Source: Desnuesiella massiliensis
GTDB taxonomy: Bacteria > Bacillota > Clostridia > Clostridiales > Clostridiaceae
Assembly: GCF_001403615.1 (NCBI RefSeq)
Contig: NZ_LN879457.1
Coordinates: 1,462,910 to 1,526,909 of the forward strand
DNA length: 64,000 bases
Direction of reading: 5' to 3'
A model generated the notes under the pieces. That model saw only the letters and a list, made by a program, of their open reading frames with translations, made no database searches and had not been told where the DNA came from. The translations under genes were made by a program, and so were the position numbers. Of this stretch, positions 42,541 through 51,816 are shown in pieces (the stretch's first letter is position 1; each line of letters starts with the position of its first letter).

Positions 42541-44427
42541 TTATTGATATTTTAGCTCAATAAATACCTTAAACAAATCTCCCTCTACCTCTATATTCAT
42601 GCTGCCTCCATGCAAGTCTATGATGCTTCTTGCTATAGCAAGCCCTAGGCCTGAGCCTTCTACAGAGGAGGTTCTTGATTCATCAGCTCTTTTAAATCTT
42701 TCAAAGAGCTCTGCAGTTTCAAAATCTATTTCATAGGCAGAGATGTTTTTAAAGGATAGGTTTATCCCGTTATCGCTTTCTTTAATGTCTATATAAACTC
42801 TGGTATTCTCCATAGAGTATTTTAAAGCATTGGATATCAAATTTTCAAATACTCTTGAAATCTTTTTGCCATCTAAGTTCATAATTATACTGTCTTTAAA
42901 GCTATTGACCTTGAATATTATATTTTTATGTTGATAAAGATTAGAAAACTCACCTAAAGCTTGCTGCAATAGCTCTACTATATCCACTTCTTCCTTTTCC
43001 AGCTCCACCTTACCGCTATTCATCTTGGATACTTCAAACAAATCATCGATTAACAGCTTTAGCCTATGACTCTTGGTATTAAGAATCTTTAGATAATCCT
43101 CTTTTTCCTCTTCAGTTATATCTTTTCTCTGAAGTATATCTATATAATTGATTATGGAGGTTAGAGGCGTCTTCAAATCATGAGATACATTAGTCACTAA
43201 CTCACTTTTTAATCTTTCATTTTTTATCTGCTCATCAATAGATACTTTAAAACCTGTTTTTATTTTGTTTATGTTGTAAGCTAGCTTAGCTAAGTTCTTT
43301 TCTCCTTTTTCCTCTAAGCTGATTTCTAAATCTCCTTCTACTATCTTGCTACTACCTATGATTATACTGTTTATTCTGTTTATGAACTTAACTGCCTTAG
43401 GCAAAATAATTATAAGATATAATGCGGGAAGAATAAACCATAAAATATTCCATAGCTGAAAATTATAATATATATCATAAATGACCCACCGCGTATTTAT
43501 TACCATATATATATTAACAGCCGTAATCAAGGTAAGTATTGTATATATTATAAATTTTATCCCTAAGCCTACTATGCTAAATAACCCAGCTATAGCCCTC
43601 AAAGATTTAGAAATAATATTGTTCTTTAGCTTTTCTATAAGCTTCTTAGGTCCCGTAACCAAAATCATAATTATAAATAATATAGAAGCCATATAATAAT
43701 ATGTTATAAATTTCTTATTATTTTCTATTTGTTTTTGATTGTTGTTTACCTGCTCCCAATCAGTAAAATAAGTTTCAGTAGCTAATCCTACTTTGGTGAG
43801 CTCATTATCCGGAGATCTAGAAAGCCAATAAACCTCATAGAAATCATTAGGCGATGTTATATAATTTAAATGATTATTAAAGTTATCCACCGCTAAAGAA
43901 TTTCTTGTATAGCTCATGTAATAGAATTTATCTATGGGAGTAAGATTAATGGCCTCATTTTCTATGATATCCTTTGATATCTCTTCATTCCTGTCCTTAT
44001 AACCACTAATTATATCTTTCATAGTTCTATTGTTAGTTAAATACTTTCCTGATTTAAAATCATAAATTACATATTGTACAATTTTATTTCCTAAAGAATC
44101 TCCTAAATTATTCAATTCCTCTTGGGGCAGCTGCTTAATTTTTTTTAAATAATCCGTTTCCTTATATATATCCACATTTACATTAGTAGCATAATTTCTT
44201 ATCCATTCATCAGTATTGTATCTATATCTTACCTGATTTGTAGCATGCTTAATATTATCTTCGTAATAAGTAATCTCCCGATTTTTAGAAGAAGCTGTAA
44301 GAGAATATATTACAAAGGCTATAAGTATGAAGTTAAAAAATTTATAAAATATATTCTTTGCAACCTCTAAGTATTTATTAGCTTTTTTATTTAAAGTCTT
44401 TACAGTATTTTTTGTTTTCTCATCCAA
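42541..44427 (-). CDS. Sensor histidine kinase 2 of a tandem pair
   Basis: A 628-residue membrane kinase. It has an N-terminal helix (about 25-45), a long extracellular part, membrane helices near 245-262, 280-320 and 330-350, a HAMP-like segment, and then ELVTNVSHDLKTPLTSIINY with the phospho-His. The ATPase boxes are VFENLISNALKYS and SVEGSGLGLAIARSIIDLHGGS. From about residue 355 to the end it is almost identical to kinase 1 at 44458, while the sensor part has diverged. The TTG start at 44427 is chosen because the AAGGTGGTG site has the same spacing as in kinase 1; a GTG at 44430 is also possible. Confidence 0.9.
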   Translation of the reverse strand: MDEKTKNTVKTLNKKANKYLEVAKNIFYKFFNFILIAFVIYSLTASSKNREITYYEDNIKHATNQVRYRYNTDEWIRNYATNVNVDIYKETDYLKKIKQLPQEELNNLGDSLGNKIVQYVIYDFKSGKYLTNNRTMKDIISGYKDRNEEISKDIIENEAINLTPIDKFYYMSYTRNSLAVDNFNNHLNYITSPNDFYEVYWLSRSPDNELTKVGLATETYFTDWEQVNNNQKQIENNKKFITYYYMASILFIIMILVTGPKKLIEKLKNNIISKSLRAIAGLFSIVGLGIKFIIYTILTLITAVNIYMVINTRWVIYDIYYNFQLWNILWFILPALYLIIILPKAVKFINRINSIIIGSSKIVEGDLEISLEEKGEKNLAKLAYNINKIKTGFKVSIDEQIKNERLKSELVTNVSHDLKTPLTSIINYIDILQRKDITEEEKEDYLKILNTKSHRLKLLIDDLFEVSKMNSGKVELEKEEVDIVELLQQALGEFSNLYQHKNIIFKVNSFKDSIIMNLDGKKISRVFENLISNALKYSMENTRVYIDIKESDNGINLSFKNISAYEIDFETAELFERFKRADESRTSSVEGSGLGLAIARSIIDLHGGSMNIEVEGDLFKVFIELKYQ

Positions 44428-44457
44428 CACCTTGCACCACCTTTATATTCGCCTCTT

Positions 44458-46350
44458 CTACTTTAAATTAATGAACACCTTAAATAAATCTCCCTCTACT
44501 TCTATGCTCATACTGCCTCCATGCAAGTCTATGATGCTTCTTGCTATAGCAAGCCCTAGACCTGAGCCTTCTACAGAGGAAGTTCTTGATTCATCAGCTC
44601 TTTTAAACCTCTCAAAGAGCTCCGCAGTTTCAAAGTCTATTTCATAGGCAGAAATATTTTTAAAGGATAGATTTATCCCATTATCATTTTCTTTAATATC
44701 TATATAAACTCTAGTATTCTCCATAGAATACTTTAAGGCATTGGATATCAAATTTTCAAACACTCTGGAAATCTTTTTACCGTCTAAATTCATAATTATG
44801 CTATCCTTAAAACTATTGACCTTAAACATTATATTCTTATGCTGATAGAGATTGGAAAACTCACCTAATGCCTGATGCAACAGTTCTACTATGTCTACTT
44901 CTTCTTTTTCCAAATCCACCTTGCCACTATTCATTTTAGATACCTCAAACAAGTCATCGATTAACAGCTTTAGTCTATGGCTCTTAGTGTTAAGAATCTT
45001 TAAATAGTCCTCTTTTTCCTCTTCAGTTATATTTTTACGTTGAAGTATGTCTATATAATTGATTATCGAGGTTAGAGGAGTCTTCAAATCATGGGACACA
45101 TTGGTTACTAGCTCACTTTTCAATCTTTCATTCTTTATCTGTTCATCAACAGATACCTTAAAGCCTGTTTTTATTTTGTTTATGTTGTGAGCTAGCTTAG
45201 CTAAATTCTTTTCTCCTTTTTCCTCTATGCTGATGTCTAAATCTCCCTCTACAATCTTGGTGGTACCTATAATCATACTATTTATTCTGTTTATAAACTT
45301 AACTGCTTTTGGTAAGACAAATATGACATATAAGCTAGGTATAATAGCATATAAAAGGCTCCACAAATGAAAATTATAATATAAATCATAGAAATATCCT
45401 CGCTGAATAAATATATAGCTATTTATAAAAGCTGCTATAGTAAATGCTAAAAAAATTACGAACTTAATTCCTAGGGATACTACTGCAAAAAGTCCTGCAA
45501 TAGTTTTTACTATTTTAACTACTATATTATCCTTTAGCTTTAATATGAGTTTTTTAGGTCCCGTAATTACAAATAGTGCTATAAAAATAATCCCTATTAG
45601 AAAGTATATATTTAAAAATACTTTTGCTTTAGATATCTGTTCATTATCACGCTCTATCCTAGGCCAATCTACAAATTTTCGTTCTTCAGCTAATCCCCTC
45701 TTTACTAAATCATCACTGGAGTAGCCTGATATCCAATATAGTTCAATAAAATCATTAGGAGTTTTAATATAATTTAGATGATCACTAAAATTCTTTACCG
45801 CCAAGGAGTTTTTAGAGTAACTTACGTAACTAAATCCACTTATAATAGTTCTATTTGCTACTCGATTCTGTATTTCTTCAATATCATTTGGCTTTCTATT
45901 TCCATCGTTTTTATTTATAATACATTGCTCTACTGAATCATATCTATCGTTAGTCAAATACTTATTAGTTTTTACATCATAAATTAAATACTTTACATAC
46001 TTATTACCTAGAGATTTTCCTAGTACATCTAATTGCTCTTGTGGAAGCTCTTTTAATTTACTCAAATACTCGGTTTCCCTGTAAATGTCTACATTGGCTA
46101 CTGTTGCATAATTAGCAATCCAATTTTCCGGGAAATATTCTAAACTAACTTGATCTTTAGCATAGCTCTTATCTTGCTCATACATAGATATATTTAATTT
46201 GTTATTATAAGCAAAAACAGAAGATATTATAAAAGCTACTAGTATAAAATTGAAGAATCTATAAAATATATCTTTTATAATATGTAAATATTTGCTGCCT
46301 TTTTCTTTTAAATCTTTTATATCTATATCACTTTTCGATTTTATATCCAA
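44458..46350 (-). CDS. Sensor histidine kinase 1 of a tandem pair
   Basis: A 630-residue kinase with the same layout as kinase 2: N-terminal helix, extracellular sensor (about 50-240), several membrane helices to about 350, then LVTNVSHDLKTPLTSIINYI (phospho-His) and the N, G1 and G2 boxes. The TTG start overlaps the last codons of the response regulator by 23 bases, with AAGGTGGTG inside the regulator gene, so translation is coupled. This is the likely original partner of that regulator. The kinase type resembles VanS/BaeS-like sensors; the signal is unknown. Confidence 0.9.
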   Translation of the reverse strand: MDIKSKSDIDIKDLKEKGSKYLHIIKDIFYRFFNFILVAFIISSVFAYNNKLNISMYEQDKSYAKDQVSLEYFPENWIANYATVANVDIYRETEYLSKLKELPQEQLDVLGKSLGNKYVKYLIYDVKTNKYLTNDRYDSVEQCIINKNDGNRKPNDIEEIQNRVANRTIISGFSYVSYSKNSLAVKNFSDHLNYIKTPNDFIELYWISGYSSDDLVKRGLAEERKFVDWPRIERDNEQISKAKVFLNIYFLIGIIFIALFVITGPKKLILKLKDNIVVKIVKTIAGLFAVVSLGIKFVIFLAFTIAAFINSYIFIQRGYFYDLYYNFHLWSLLYAIIPSLYVIFVLPKAVKFINRINSMIIGTTKIVEGDLDISIEEKGEKNLAKLAHNINKIKTGFKVSVDEQIKNERLKSELVTNVSHDLKTPLTSIINYIDILQRKNITEEEKEDYLKILNTKSHRLKLLIDDLFEVSKMNSGKVDLEKEEVDIVELLHQALGEFSNLYQHKNIMFKVNSFKDSIIMNLDGKKISRVFENLISNALKYSMENTRVYIDIKENDNGINLSFKNISAYEIDFETAELFERFKRADESRTSSVEGSGLGLAIARSIIDLHGGSMSIEVEGDLFKVFINLK

Positions 46351-47020
46351 TGCCCCACACCACCTTTATGTACTTTGGCTCCTTAGGATTTATTTCAATT
46401 TTTTCTCTTATCCTTCTAATATGTACTGCCACAGTGTTCTCGCTCTTATAAAAGGGTTCATTCCAGACATTTTCATAGATCTGTTCTATGGAATAAACTC
46501 TTCCTGGGTTTTCCGCCAGGAGAAGCAGTATATTAAACTCTATAGGCGTTACCTTAATTTCTTCACCATCTACAAAGACCTGTTTAGAGCTTTTACTTAT
46601 AACTAGCCCGTTTATGTTTATCTCATCTTCCTGTACTACATAATTTCCAAAATTCATATATCTTCTTAATTGAGATTTTACTCTTGCTATAAGCTCCAAG
46701 GGATTGAAGGGCTTGGTTATATAGTCATCTGCTCCTATGTTTAACCCTAAAATTTTATCTGAATCCTCACTTTTAGCTGAGAGCATTATTATAGGTATAT
46801 TCCTCTTTTCTCTTATCTTCATGCAGGTTCTTATGCCATCAAGTCTAGGCATCATTATATCTAATATCATAAGATGTATCTCTTCCTCTTCTAATTTTTC
46901 TAAAGCTTCTATACCATCCTTGCATTTTATGACCTGAATACCTTCTCCGCGAAGATATATTTCAATAGCATCTCTTATTTCCTTTTCATCATCTACTACT
47001 AATACCTTAAAATCATTCAC
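46328..47020 (-). CDS. OmpR-family response regulator (VanR/VncR-like)
   Basis: A 230-residue regulator. The receiver has acidic residues in VVDDEKE, phospho-acceptor Asp54 in LMILDIMMP and Lys in TKPFNP. The winged helix runs from VTPIEFNILLLLAENPGRVYS to NTVAVHIRRIREKIE and VVWGIGYKIEK. It is first of three genes, followed by two paralogous kinases, and probably receives phosphate from both. Target genes are not evident in the window. The ATG follows GGGGACGAG. Confidence 0.92.
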   Translation of the reverse strand: MNDFKVLVVDDEKEIRDAIEIYLRGEGIQVIKCKDGIEALEKLEEEEIHLMILDIMMPRLDGIRTCMKIREKRNIPIIMLSAKSEDSDKILGLNIGADDYITKPFNPLELIARVKSQLRRYMNFGNYVVQEDEININGLVISKSSKQVFVDGEEIKVTPIEFNILLLLAENPGRVYSIEQIYENVWNEPFYKSENTVAVHIRRIREKIEINPKEPKYIKVVWGIGYKIEK

Positions 47021-47253
47021 TATTCTCGTCCCCTTTTAATTAATATCCCTTAAATTATAAGATTAATTAATAGATTTTTGCAAGGCGGCTCATTAAAGCT
47101 CTTATACTAATTCTATTTTATAAATTAATTATTACAAAAACTTTTAGGTATTTATTAAGAATTTATTAAGAAAAGAAGTGCAAATATTAGACAAGCAAAT
47201 ATTATTAAGTTATTATATAGTAGTACTTTTCATTTGGAAATGAGGTGTTTATT

Positions 47254-48204
47254 ATGGAAAGTAAAAAGCTTTTTTCTGAGAATCCCTACAAAATCATTAT
47301 TTCCCTAATAAGCTGTGTATTGTGGGGCAGCGCCTTTCCTGTTCTAAAAATAAGCTATACCGAAATGAATATAGCTCAAAATGATATGGGTGCTCGAATT
47401 GTATTAGCAGGCATGAGGTTTTTCTTAGCTTCTATACTGCTGTTTTTATTTATTAAATTTGCAATGAAATTATCTCTAAAGCTTAGTAGGAAAGACTTGT
47501 TTAACATGACTATGTTAGGGTTATTTCAAACAGCACTATACTACTTTTTATTTTATAATGGAGTAGCAAATACTACTGGATTAAAAGCATCAATTATAGG
47601 TGCTTTAGAGACCTTCTTTACTGTAATCGTAGCTAGCATGTTTTACTCTAATGATAAAATTGATCTTAAAAAACTCATTGGCCTAACTACAGGCTTTGCA
47701 GGTATCATCCTTGCCAACTGGGGACAAAAATTTGGTTCAGGCTTTTCCTTTCTAGGGGAAGGTTTGTTAATTTTAAGTTCTTTAATGGGAGCCTTTTGCT
47801 CCATATTTGTAAAGAACTTCGGACAGAAGATGCATCCTTTTATAATTACAGCCTGGCAGATGTTTTTAGGTTCTTTAATGCTTCTGCTATACGGGATTCC
47901 TAAAATGTCTCAAAGTACCATGAATTTTACGCCTATGGCTACAGGTCTTTTAATTTACTCAGCTTTTCTTTCTGCTGTGGCTTTCTCACTATGGTTTGCT
48001 TTATTAAAGCACAATAAGGCTGGAGAGATAAGCTTATATAGATTTATGATCCCTGTATCCGGTGCCGTACTCTCCGCTATATTTGTACCGGGAGAAAAAT
48101 TCACTATTTACATATTATTGTCCTTATGTTTAGTAGTACTTGGAATAATCTCTTTAAATCTCCATTCCAAGTTAAAAAAGGAGATTAACAGCTATGAAAG
48201 TTGA
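47254..48204 (+). CDS. EamA/DMT family transporter
   Basis: A 316-residue protein with ten membrane helices in two EamA repeats. CVLWGSAFPVLKISY at the start and FQTALYYFLFYNGVANTTGLKASIIGALETF in the first repeat are typical. The transported metabolite is unknown. GAGGTG lies 5-10 bases before the ATG at 47254; an in-frame GTG at 47245 is part of that site. The stop overlaps the start of the prolyl-tRNA editing gene by 11 bases, so the two are coupled. Confidence 0.87.
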   Translation: MESKKLFSENPYKIIISLISCVLWGSAFPVLKISYTEMNIAQNDMGARIVLAGMRFFLASILLFLFIKFAMKLSLKLSRKDLFNMTMLGLFQTALYYFLFYNGVANTTGLKASIIGALETFFTVIVASMFYSNDKIDLKKLIGLTTGFAGIILANWGQKFGSGFSFLGEGLLILSSLMGAFCSIFVKNFGQKMHPFIITAWQMFLGSLMLLLYGIPKMSQSTMNFTPMATGLLIYSAFLSAVAFSLWFALLKHNKAGEISLYRFMIPVSGAVLSAIFVPGEKFTIYILLSLCLVVLGIISLNLHSKLKKEINSYES

Positions 48205-48685
48205 GGAAAAAAGAGTATATGATATTTTGGAAAAACTAGATATTGGCTTTGAAAAGTATGAGCACAACGCTATATTTACAATAGAAGAAGCTAATGAACT
48301 AGCTATAGATATGAAAGGCGCCCATTGTAAAAATCTTTTTATCCGCAACCGAAAGGGAAATCAACACTATCTTGTTATACTAGAAGAATCTAAGACTGCA
48401 GATTTGAAGGCTCTTTCTTCTCAAATAGGTAGTACTCCCTTAAGCTTTGCTTCTGAAGAAAGATTATACAAATATTTAAACTTAACCCCAGGTTCTGTTA
48501 CTCCTTTTGGATTAATCAACGATAGTGAAAAGCATGTAAGAGTTTTAATAGATAATGATTTAATACACTCTGAATACATAAGCTTTCATCCTAATATAAA
48601 TACAGCTACTATCACCATAACTTATGATGACTTTGAGAAATTTCTAAATTGGTGTGGAAATAATGTAACTTATGTTAACCTATAG
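48194..48685 (+). CDS. Prolyl-tRNA editing protein (PrdX/ProXp-ala family)
   Basis: A 163-residue YbaK/ProX-fold protein. AHCKNLFIRNRKGNQHYLVIL holds the conserved Lys, and YLNLTPGSVTPFGLIND the GxxxP loop that binds the aminoacyl end; FHPNINTATITITYDDFEKFL is the usual C-terminal motif. Members hydrolyse Ala mis-attached to tRNA-Pro in trans. The gene overlaps the end of the EamA gene and its own stop overlaps the beginning of palindromic element copy 3. Confidence 0.9.
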   Translation: MKVEEKRVYDILEKLDIGFEKYEHNAIFTIEEANELAIDMKGAHCKNLFIRNRKGNQHYLVILEESKTADLKALSSQIGSTPLSFASEERLYKYLNLTPGSVTPFGLINDSEKHVRVLIDNDLIHSEYISFHPNINTATITITYDDFEKFLNWCGNNVTYVNL

Positions 48686-48788
48686 GAGGCTGTGAAAAAA
48701 GGTGTTCTATAGGTTTCACTACCCCGCGCGTAGAGCCCCACGAGCGGCCCGTGAAAAAGAACACCTATGTTTTTCACATCCTCCTATA
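48681..48788. repeat. 108-bp palindromic element, copy 3
   Basis: Begins TATAGGAGGCTGTGAAAA and ends TTTTCACATCCTCCTATA. The core contains CCGCGCGTAGAGCCCCACG and AGCGGCCCGTG, so it is in the same orientation as copy 1. Its first five bases overlap the stop codon of the preceding gene (TATAG), so the insertion may have replaced the original end. Confidence 0.92.
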
Positions 48789-48905
48789 ATTTATTCAAAG
48801 AAACAATACCTTTGCTTCTTTTTAATTTACAAATAATAATAATTATTATATTATTAGATTAAAGGATTAAACATTTAAACCTATATACTTTTAAGGAGTG
48901 TATAC

Positions 48906-49229
48906 ATGATAGATGAAGATATAGTTTTATTTAAACTTAAACAATGCATACCAATATTTACAGTGCTGGCAGATGAAAACCGTCAAAAGATAGTAATGAT
49001 GCTGAGCAGAGAGCCTGAAGGCTTAAATGTATTAAATATAACGGAAAGCCTCCCTCTTTCAAGACCTGCTGTATCCCATCATCTAAAGCTTCTAAAAAAC
49101 GCTGGTCTTATAGCTGTAAATAGAAAAGGTACCGAAAACTATTATTACTTAACACTAAAGACTCCTTTAGTTAATTTAAAGGATTTGATTAAGGATATAG
49201 AAATGTTCTGTGACATTAAATCATTATAG
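48906..49229 (+). CDS. ArsR family transcriptional regulator
   Basis: A 107-residue winged-helix protein. DENRQKIVMMLSREPEGLNVLNITESL and LSRPAVSHHLKLLKNAGLIAVNRKGTENYYYL form the HTH and wing. Metal-binding Cys pairs of ArsR/SmtB sensors are missing from the recognition helix, so it probably senses another signal such as an aldehyde or redox state. AAGGAG precedes the ATG. The aldehyde dehydrogenase gene starts 13 bases after its stop and is the likely target. Confidence 0.88.
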   Translation: MIDEDIVLFKLKQCIPIFTVLADENRQKIVMMLSREPEGLNVLNITESLPLSRPAVSHHLKLLKNAGLIAVNRKGTENYYYLTLKTPLVNLKDLIKDIEMFCDIKSL

Positions 49230-49242
49230 AGGTGTTAAAATT

Positions 49243-50646
49243 ATGGGTGAATCAAATATCATCATAAACAAAGATCAGGTCAAAAGCATTATAGACAAAC
49301 AAAAACAATATTTCTTTACTAATGAAACTAAGGATATAGCCTTTAGATTAAAGCAGCTTTCTAAGCTGAAGGATTCTATAAAGAAAAATGAAAAAGCCAT
49401 TTTGGAGGCTCTATACAAAGACTTAAGAAAATCAGAATTTGAGGCTTATTCCACAGAAGTTGGATATTCTTTAGATAGCATAGGTTATGTGATGAAGCAC
49501 TTGAAGTCTTGGTCAAAGGTAAAAAGAGCTAAAACTCCCATCCATCAGTTTGGAGCAAAAAGTTATATTTACCCCGAACCTTATGGATCGGTGCTTATTA
49601 TAGGTCCTTTTAACTATCCTTTTCAACTTCTTATTGAGCCCTTAATAGGGGCTATAGCCGCAGGAAACTGTGCAGTATTAAAGCCTTCAGAAAGTACGCC
49701 TAATGTGGTTAAGATAGTAAAAAAAATAATCAGTGAGGCCTTTGATGAAAAATATATAACAGTGGTAGAAGGAGAGAAGGAAACTACCTCTGCATTAATA
49801 AATTCACCTTTTGACTATATTTTCTTTACGGGCAGCGTGCCCGTAGGAAAGATAGTAATGGAGGCGGCTAGCAAAAATCTTACTCCTATTACCTTGGAAT
49901 TAGGCGGAAAAAGCCCTACTATTGTAGATAAAACCGCCAATCTAGATATTGCAGCTAAAAGAATAGCTTGGGGAAAATTCATGAATGCAGGTCAAACCTG
50001 TGTAGCACCTGACTACTTGTTAGTGCATAAAGCTGTAAAAGAAGATTTTATTAAAAAATTAACCTATACTATAAGGCAATTTTTTGGAGAAAATCCTTCT
50101 AAAAGCCCTGATTTCTGCAGAATAGTGAACGAAAGGCAATTAAATAGACTTATCAATGTATTAGAAAAGGATAAGAGTAAAATAATCTTTGGCGGCGATT
50201 ATGATAAAGAAGACTTGTATATTTCTCCCACTATAATAAATGATGCTAACTGGCAGGATGGCTCTATGGAGGATGAGCTTTTCGGACCTATTTTACCTAT
50301 ATTAGAATATGAGCATATTGATGAAGCCATATCCATAATTAATAAAAGACCAAAGCCCTTAGCACTATATGTTTTTACAGAAGATAGAAGCATTGAAGCA
50401 TTAGTACTTAAAAGCACTTCCTTTGGCGGAGGCTGTGTAAATGACACTATATCCCACGTAGCTTCTCCCTATATTCCTTTTGGAGGAGTTGGTAATTCCG
50501 GCTTAGGCTCTTATCATGGCAAAGCTAGTTTTGATGTGTTTTCCCATAAAAAAAGTATTATGAAGAAAACCACAGCTTTTAGTATTAATATAATTTTTCC
50601 ACCCTATGGGGATAAAGTAAAACTAGTAAGAAAACTATTAAAATAA
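49243..50646 (+). CDS. Aldehyde dehydrogenase (class 3-like, YwdH type)
   Basis: A 467-residue enzyme. IIGPFNYPFQLLIEPLIGAIAAGNCAVLKPSE binds NAD, LELGGKSPTIVD carries the general base Glu, and NAGQTCVAPDYLL the catalytic Cys. The C-terminal tail FPPYGDKVKLVRKLLK is typical of class 3 enzymes that act on medium or long aldehydes and can associate with membranes. AGAGGTG supports ATG at 49243; an in-frame ATG at 49210 lies inside the regulator gene. It forms a unit with the ArsR gene and ends at a terminator. Confidence 0.9.
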   Translation: MGESNIIINKDQVKSIIDKQKQYFFTNETKDIAFRLKQLSKLKDSIKKNEKAILEALYKDLRKSEFEAYSTEVGYSLDSIGYVMKHLKSWSKVKRAKTPIHQFGAKSYIYPEPYGSVLIIGPFNYPFQLLIEPLIGAIAAGNCAVLKPSESTPNVVKIVKKIISEAFDEKYITVVEGEKETTSALINSPFDYIFFTGSVPVGKIVMEAASKNLTPITLELGGKSPTIVDKTANLDIAAKRIAWGKFMNAGQTCVAPDYLLVHKAVKEDFIKKLTYTIRQFFGENPSKSPDFCRIVNERQLNRLINVLEKDKSKIIFGGDYDKEDLYISPTIINDANWQDGSMEDELFGPILPILEYEHIDEAISIINKRPKPLALYVFTEDRSIEALVLKSTSFGGGCVNDTISHVASPYIPFGGVGNSGLGSYHGKASFDVFSHKKSIMKKTTAFSINIIFPPYGDKVKLVRKLLK

Positions 50647-50659
50647 GAACTATAAATAT

Positions 50660-50702
50660 AAAGCTTATTCTGAATATCAGGATAAGCTTTATATTTTTTT
50701 CT
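50660..50702 (+). terminator. Terminator of the ArsR/aldehyde dehydrogenase unit
   Basis: TAAAGCTTATTCTGA pairs with TCAGGATAAGCTTTA (one G-U or mismatch) and is followed by TATTTTTTTC. Confidence 0.8.
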
Positions 50703-50785
50703 TAACACAGTTAAGAAAAATGCTTATATCAATCATATATTTATATCTCTAGCATCTAATACCGACATATATAGAATCACTATGT

Positions 50786-50902
50786 CTATTTGCTTTTTTT
50801 AATAAACTTCTCTTGATTTACCGAAAAGATATGACTATCTCTCATTAATCCATCTAAGAATTTAATATGCATAACGTTGTCTTGTTTAAATATACCCTTC
50901 AT
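50786..50902 (-). CDS. Possible 38-residue peptide gene
   Basis: An open frame starting ATGAAGGGTATATTTAAACA on the minus strand encodes MKGIFKQDNVMHIKFLDG then LMRDSHIFSVNQEKFIKKSK. The composition is protein-like but there is no clear ribosome site, so it may be a gene fragment. It is the only coding-like stretch in the 577-base gap between the aldehyde dehydrogenase and the sigma factor gene. Confidence 0.3.
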   Translation of the reverse strand: MKGIFKQDNVMHIKFLDGLMRDSHIFSVNQEKFIKKSK

Positions 50903-51163
50903 GAATTAATATTCAAATCTTAGAAAATTTTTTCCCTTCAGCATACATGAATTAAATCTATATTTTAAATCTTATTGAAGCTCCAGAAAAAAACACCTTA
51001 TTATCTTTCAAAAATACAGCATGTTTTGAGAGGTTTCAAAGGATCATTTTAATATAACCCGATTTTTTTAAAAAACATACTTTTTCAAGATTTGCAACAA
51101 ATATTAAATTTTTATACATATTTTCATATTAACATCTTAATTTCCATTATCTTTATTTTTTGG

Positions 51164-51192
51164 TTTACATTATTACATTTTTTTATTTTTAA
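51164..51192 (+). promoter_or_regulatory. TTTACA-type promoter candidate of the sigma factor gene
   Basis: TTTACA at 51164-51169 is the -35 known for the TcdR/BotR/TetR/UviA sigma group. About 16 bases later lies TTTTTAATATA. The sigma start codon follows at 51224. It may mean auto-activation. The match is one short hexamer in A+T-rich DNA, but the same hexamer occurs at the right place in front of two other genes of the locus. Confidence 0.45.
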
Positions 51193-51223
51193 TATAAAAA
51201 TGGTGTTTATACGGAGGGTTAAT

Positions 51224-51757
51224 ATGAAAAATTTATGTGAATCTATAACTTTATGTAAAAATGGTCATAAAAATATACTATTAGAACTTATTGATGCATT
51301 TAGTCCTCTAATAAATAAGTATTCTAGATTACTTATTTATGAAGACGCAAAATCAGATTTAATTTTATTTTTCATAGAGCTTATTTATAAATTTCCTATT
51401 GATAACAAGATTTTTATTAAGGATGAATATGTAGTATCTTATATAAGCAAAGCGATAAAAAATAAATATATACATTTATCTAAGAAAAAAGTAAGTATAG
51501 AAAAAAATGAGGTAGAGCTTAACCTGGATATAGCTAATAATTTTTTTTATAATAATTCAATCGATGATAAATTATACATTAGTGATTTATTTCAATATCT
51601 CACTAAAAAAGAAAAAGATGTATTAATATTAAAATATATAAAGGGTTACAGTGATGCTGAAATATCAAAATTATATAAAATTTCTAGACAAGCTGTAAAT
51701 AAAACGAAAAATAAAGCTTTTAATAAAATTATGCTTTCATATAATAATTCAATTTAA
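51224..51757 (+). CDS. UviA/TcdR-like group V sigma factor
   Basis: A 177-residue protein without receiver or sensor domain. The N-terminal half (about 5-110) is the divergent region 2 type of the TcdR/BotR/TetR/UviA family (LCESITLCKNGHKNILLELIDAFSPLINKY, then DAKSDLILFFIELIYKF). The C-terminal half is region 4: LTKKEKDVLILKYIKGYSDAEISKLYKISRQAVNKTKNKAF. This family switches on clostridial toxin and bacteriocin genes. CGGAGGG lies before the ATG at 51224; an in-frame ATG at 51092 has no ribosome site and would add a hydrophobic low-complexity tail. It faces the lysis/effector genes. Confidence 0.85.
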   Translation: MKNLCESITLCKNGHKNILLELIDAFSPLINKYSRLLIYEDAKSDLILFFIELIYKFPIDNKIFIKDEYVVSYISKAIKNKYIHLSKKKVSIEKNEVELNLDIANNFFYNNSIDDKLYISDLFQYLTKKEKDVLILKYIKGYSDAEISKLYKISRQAVNKTKNKAFNKIMLSYNNSI

Positions 51758-51764
51758 TAGAATT

Positions 51765-51798
51765 AAAACCCATAGACAATTTTGTCTATGGGTTTTAG
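51765..51798. terminator. Bidirectional terminator between the sigma gene and the 170-residue gene
   Basis: AAAACCCATAGACAA (51765-51779) pairs with TTGTCTATGGGTTTT (51782-51796), perfect 15 bp. Confidence 0.88.
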
Positions 51799-51816
51799 TA
51801 CATATTGCATATTGAT

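Noticed and set aside
51092..51223. Hydrophobic N-terminal extension of the sigma factor
   Set aside because: Translation of A+T-rich non-coding DNA gives false membrane segments; CGGAGGG fixes the start at 51224 and the length then matches the family.
50950..51223. LexA (SOS) box upstream of the sigma gene, expected by analogy with uviA
   Set aside because: I searched by eye for GAAC-N4-GTTC type sites and found none. A weaker site cannot be excluded without a scan.
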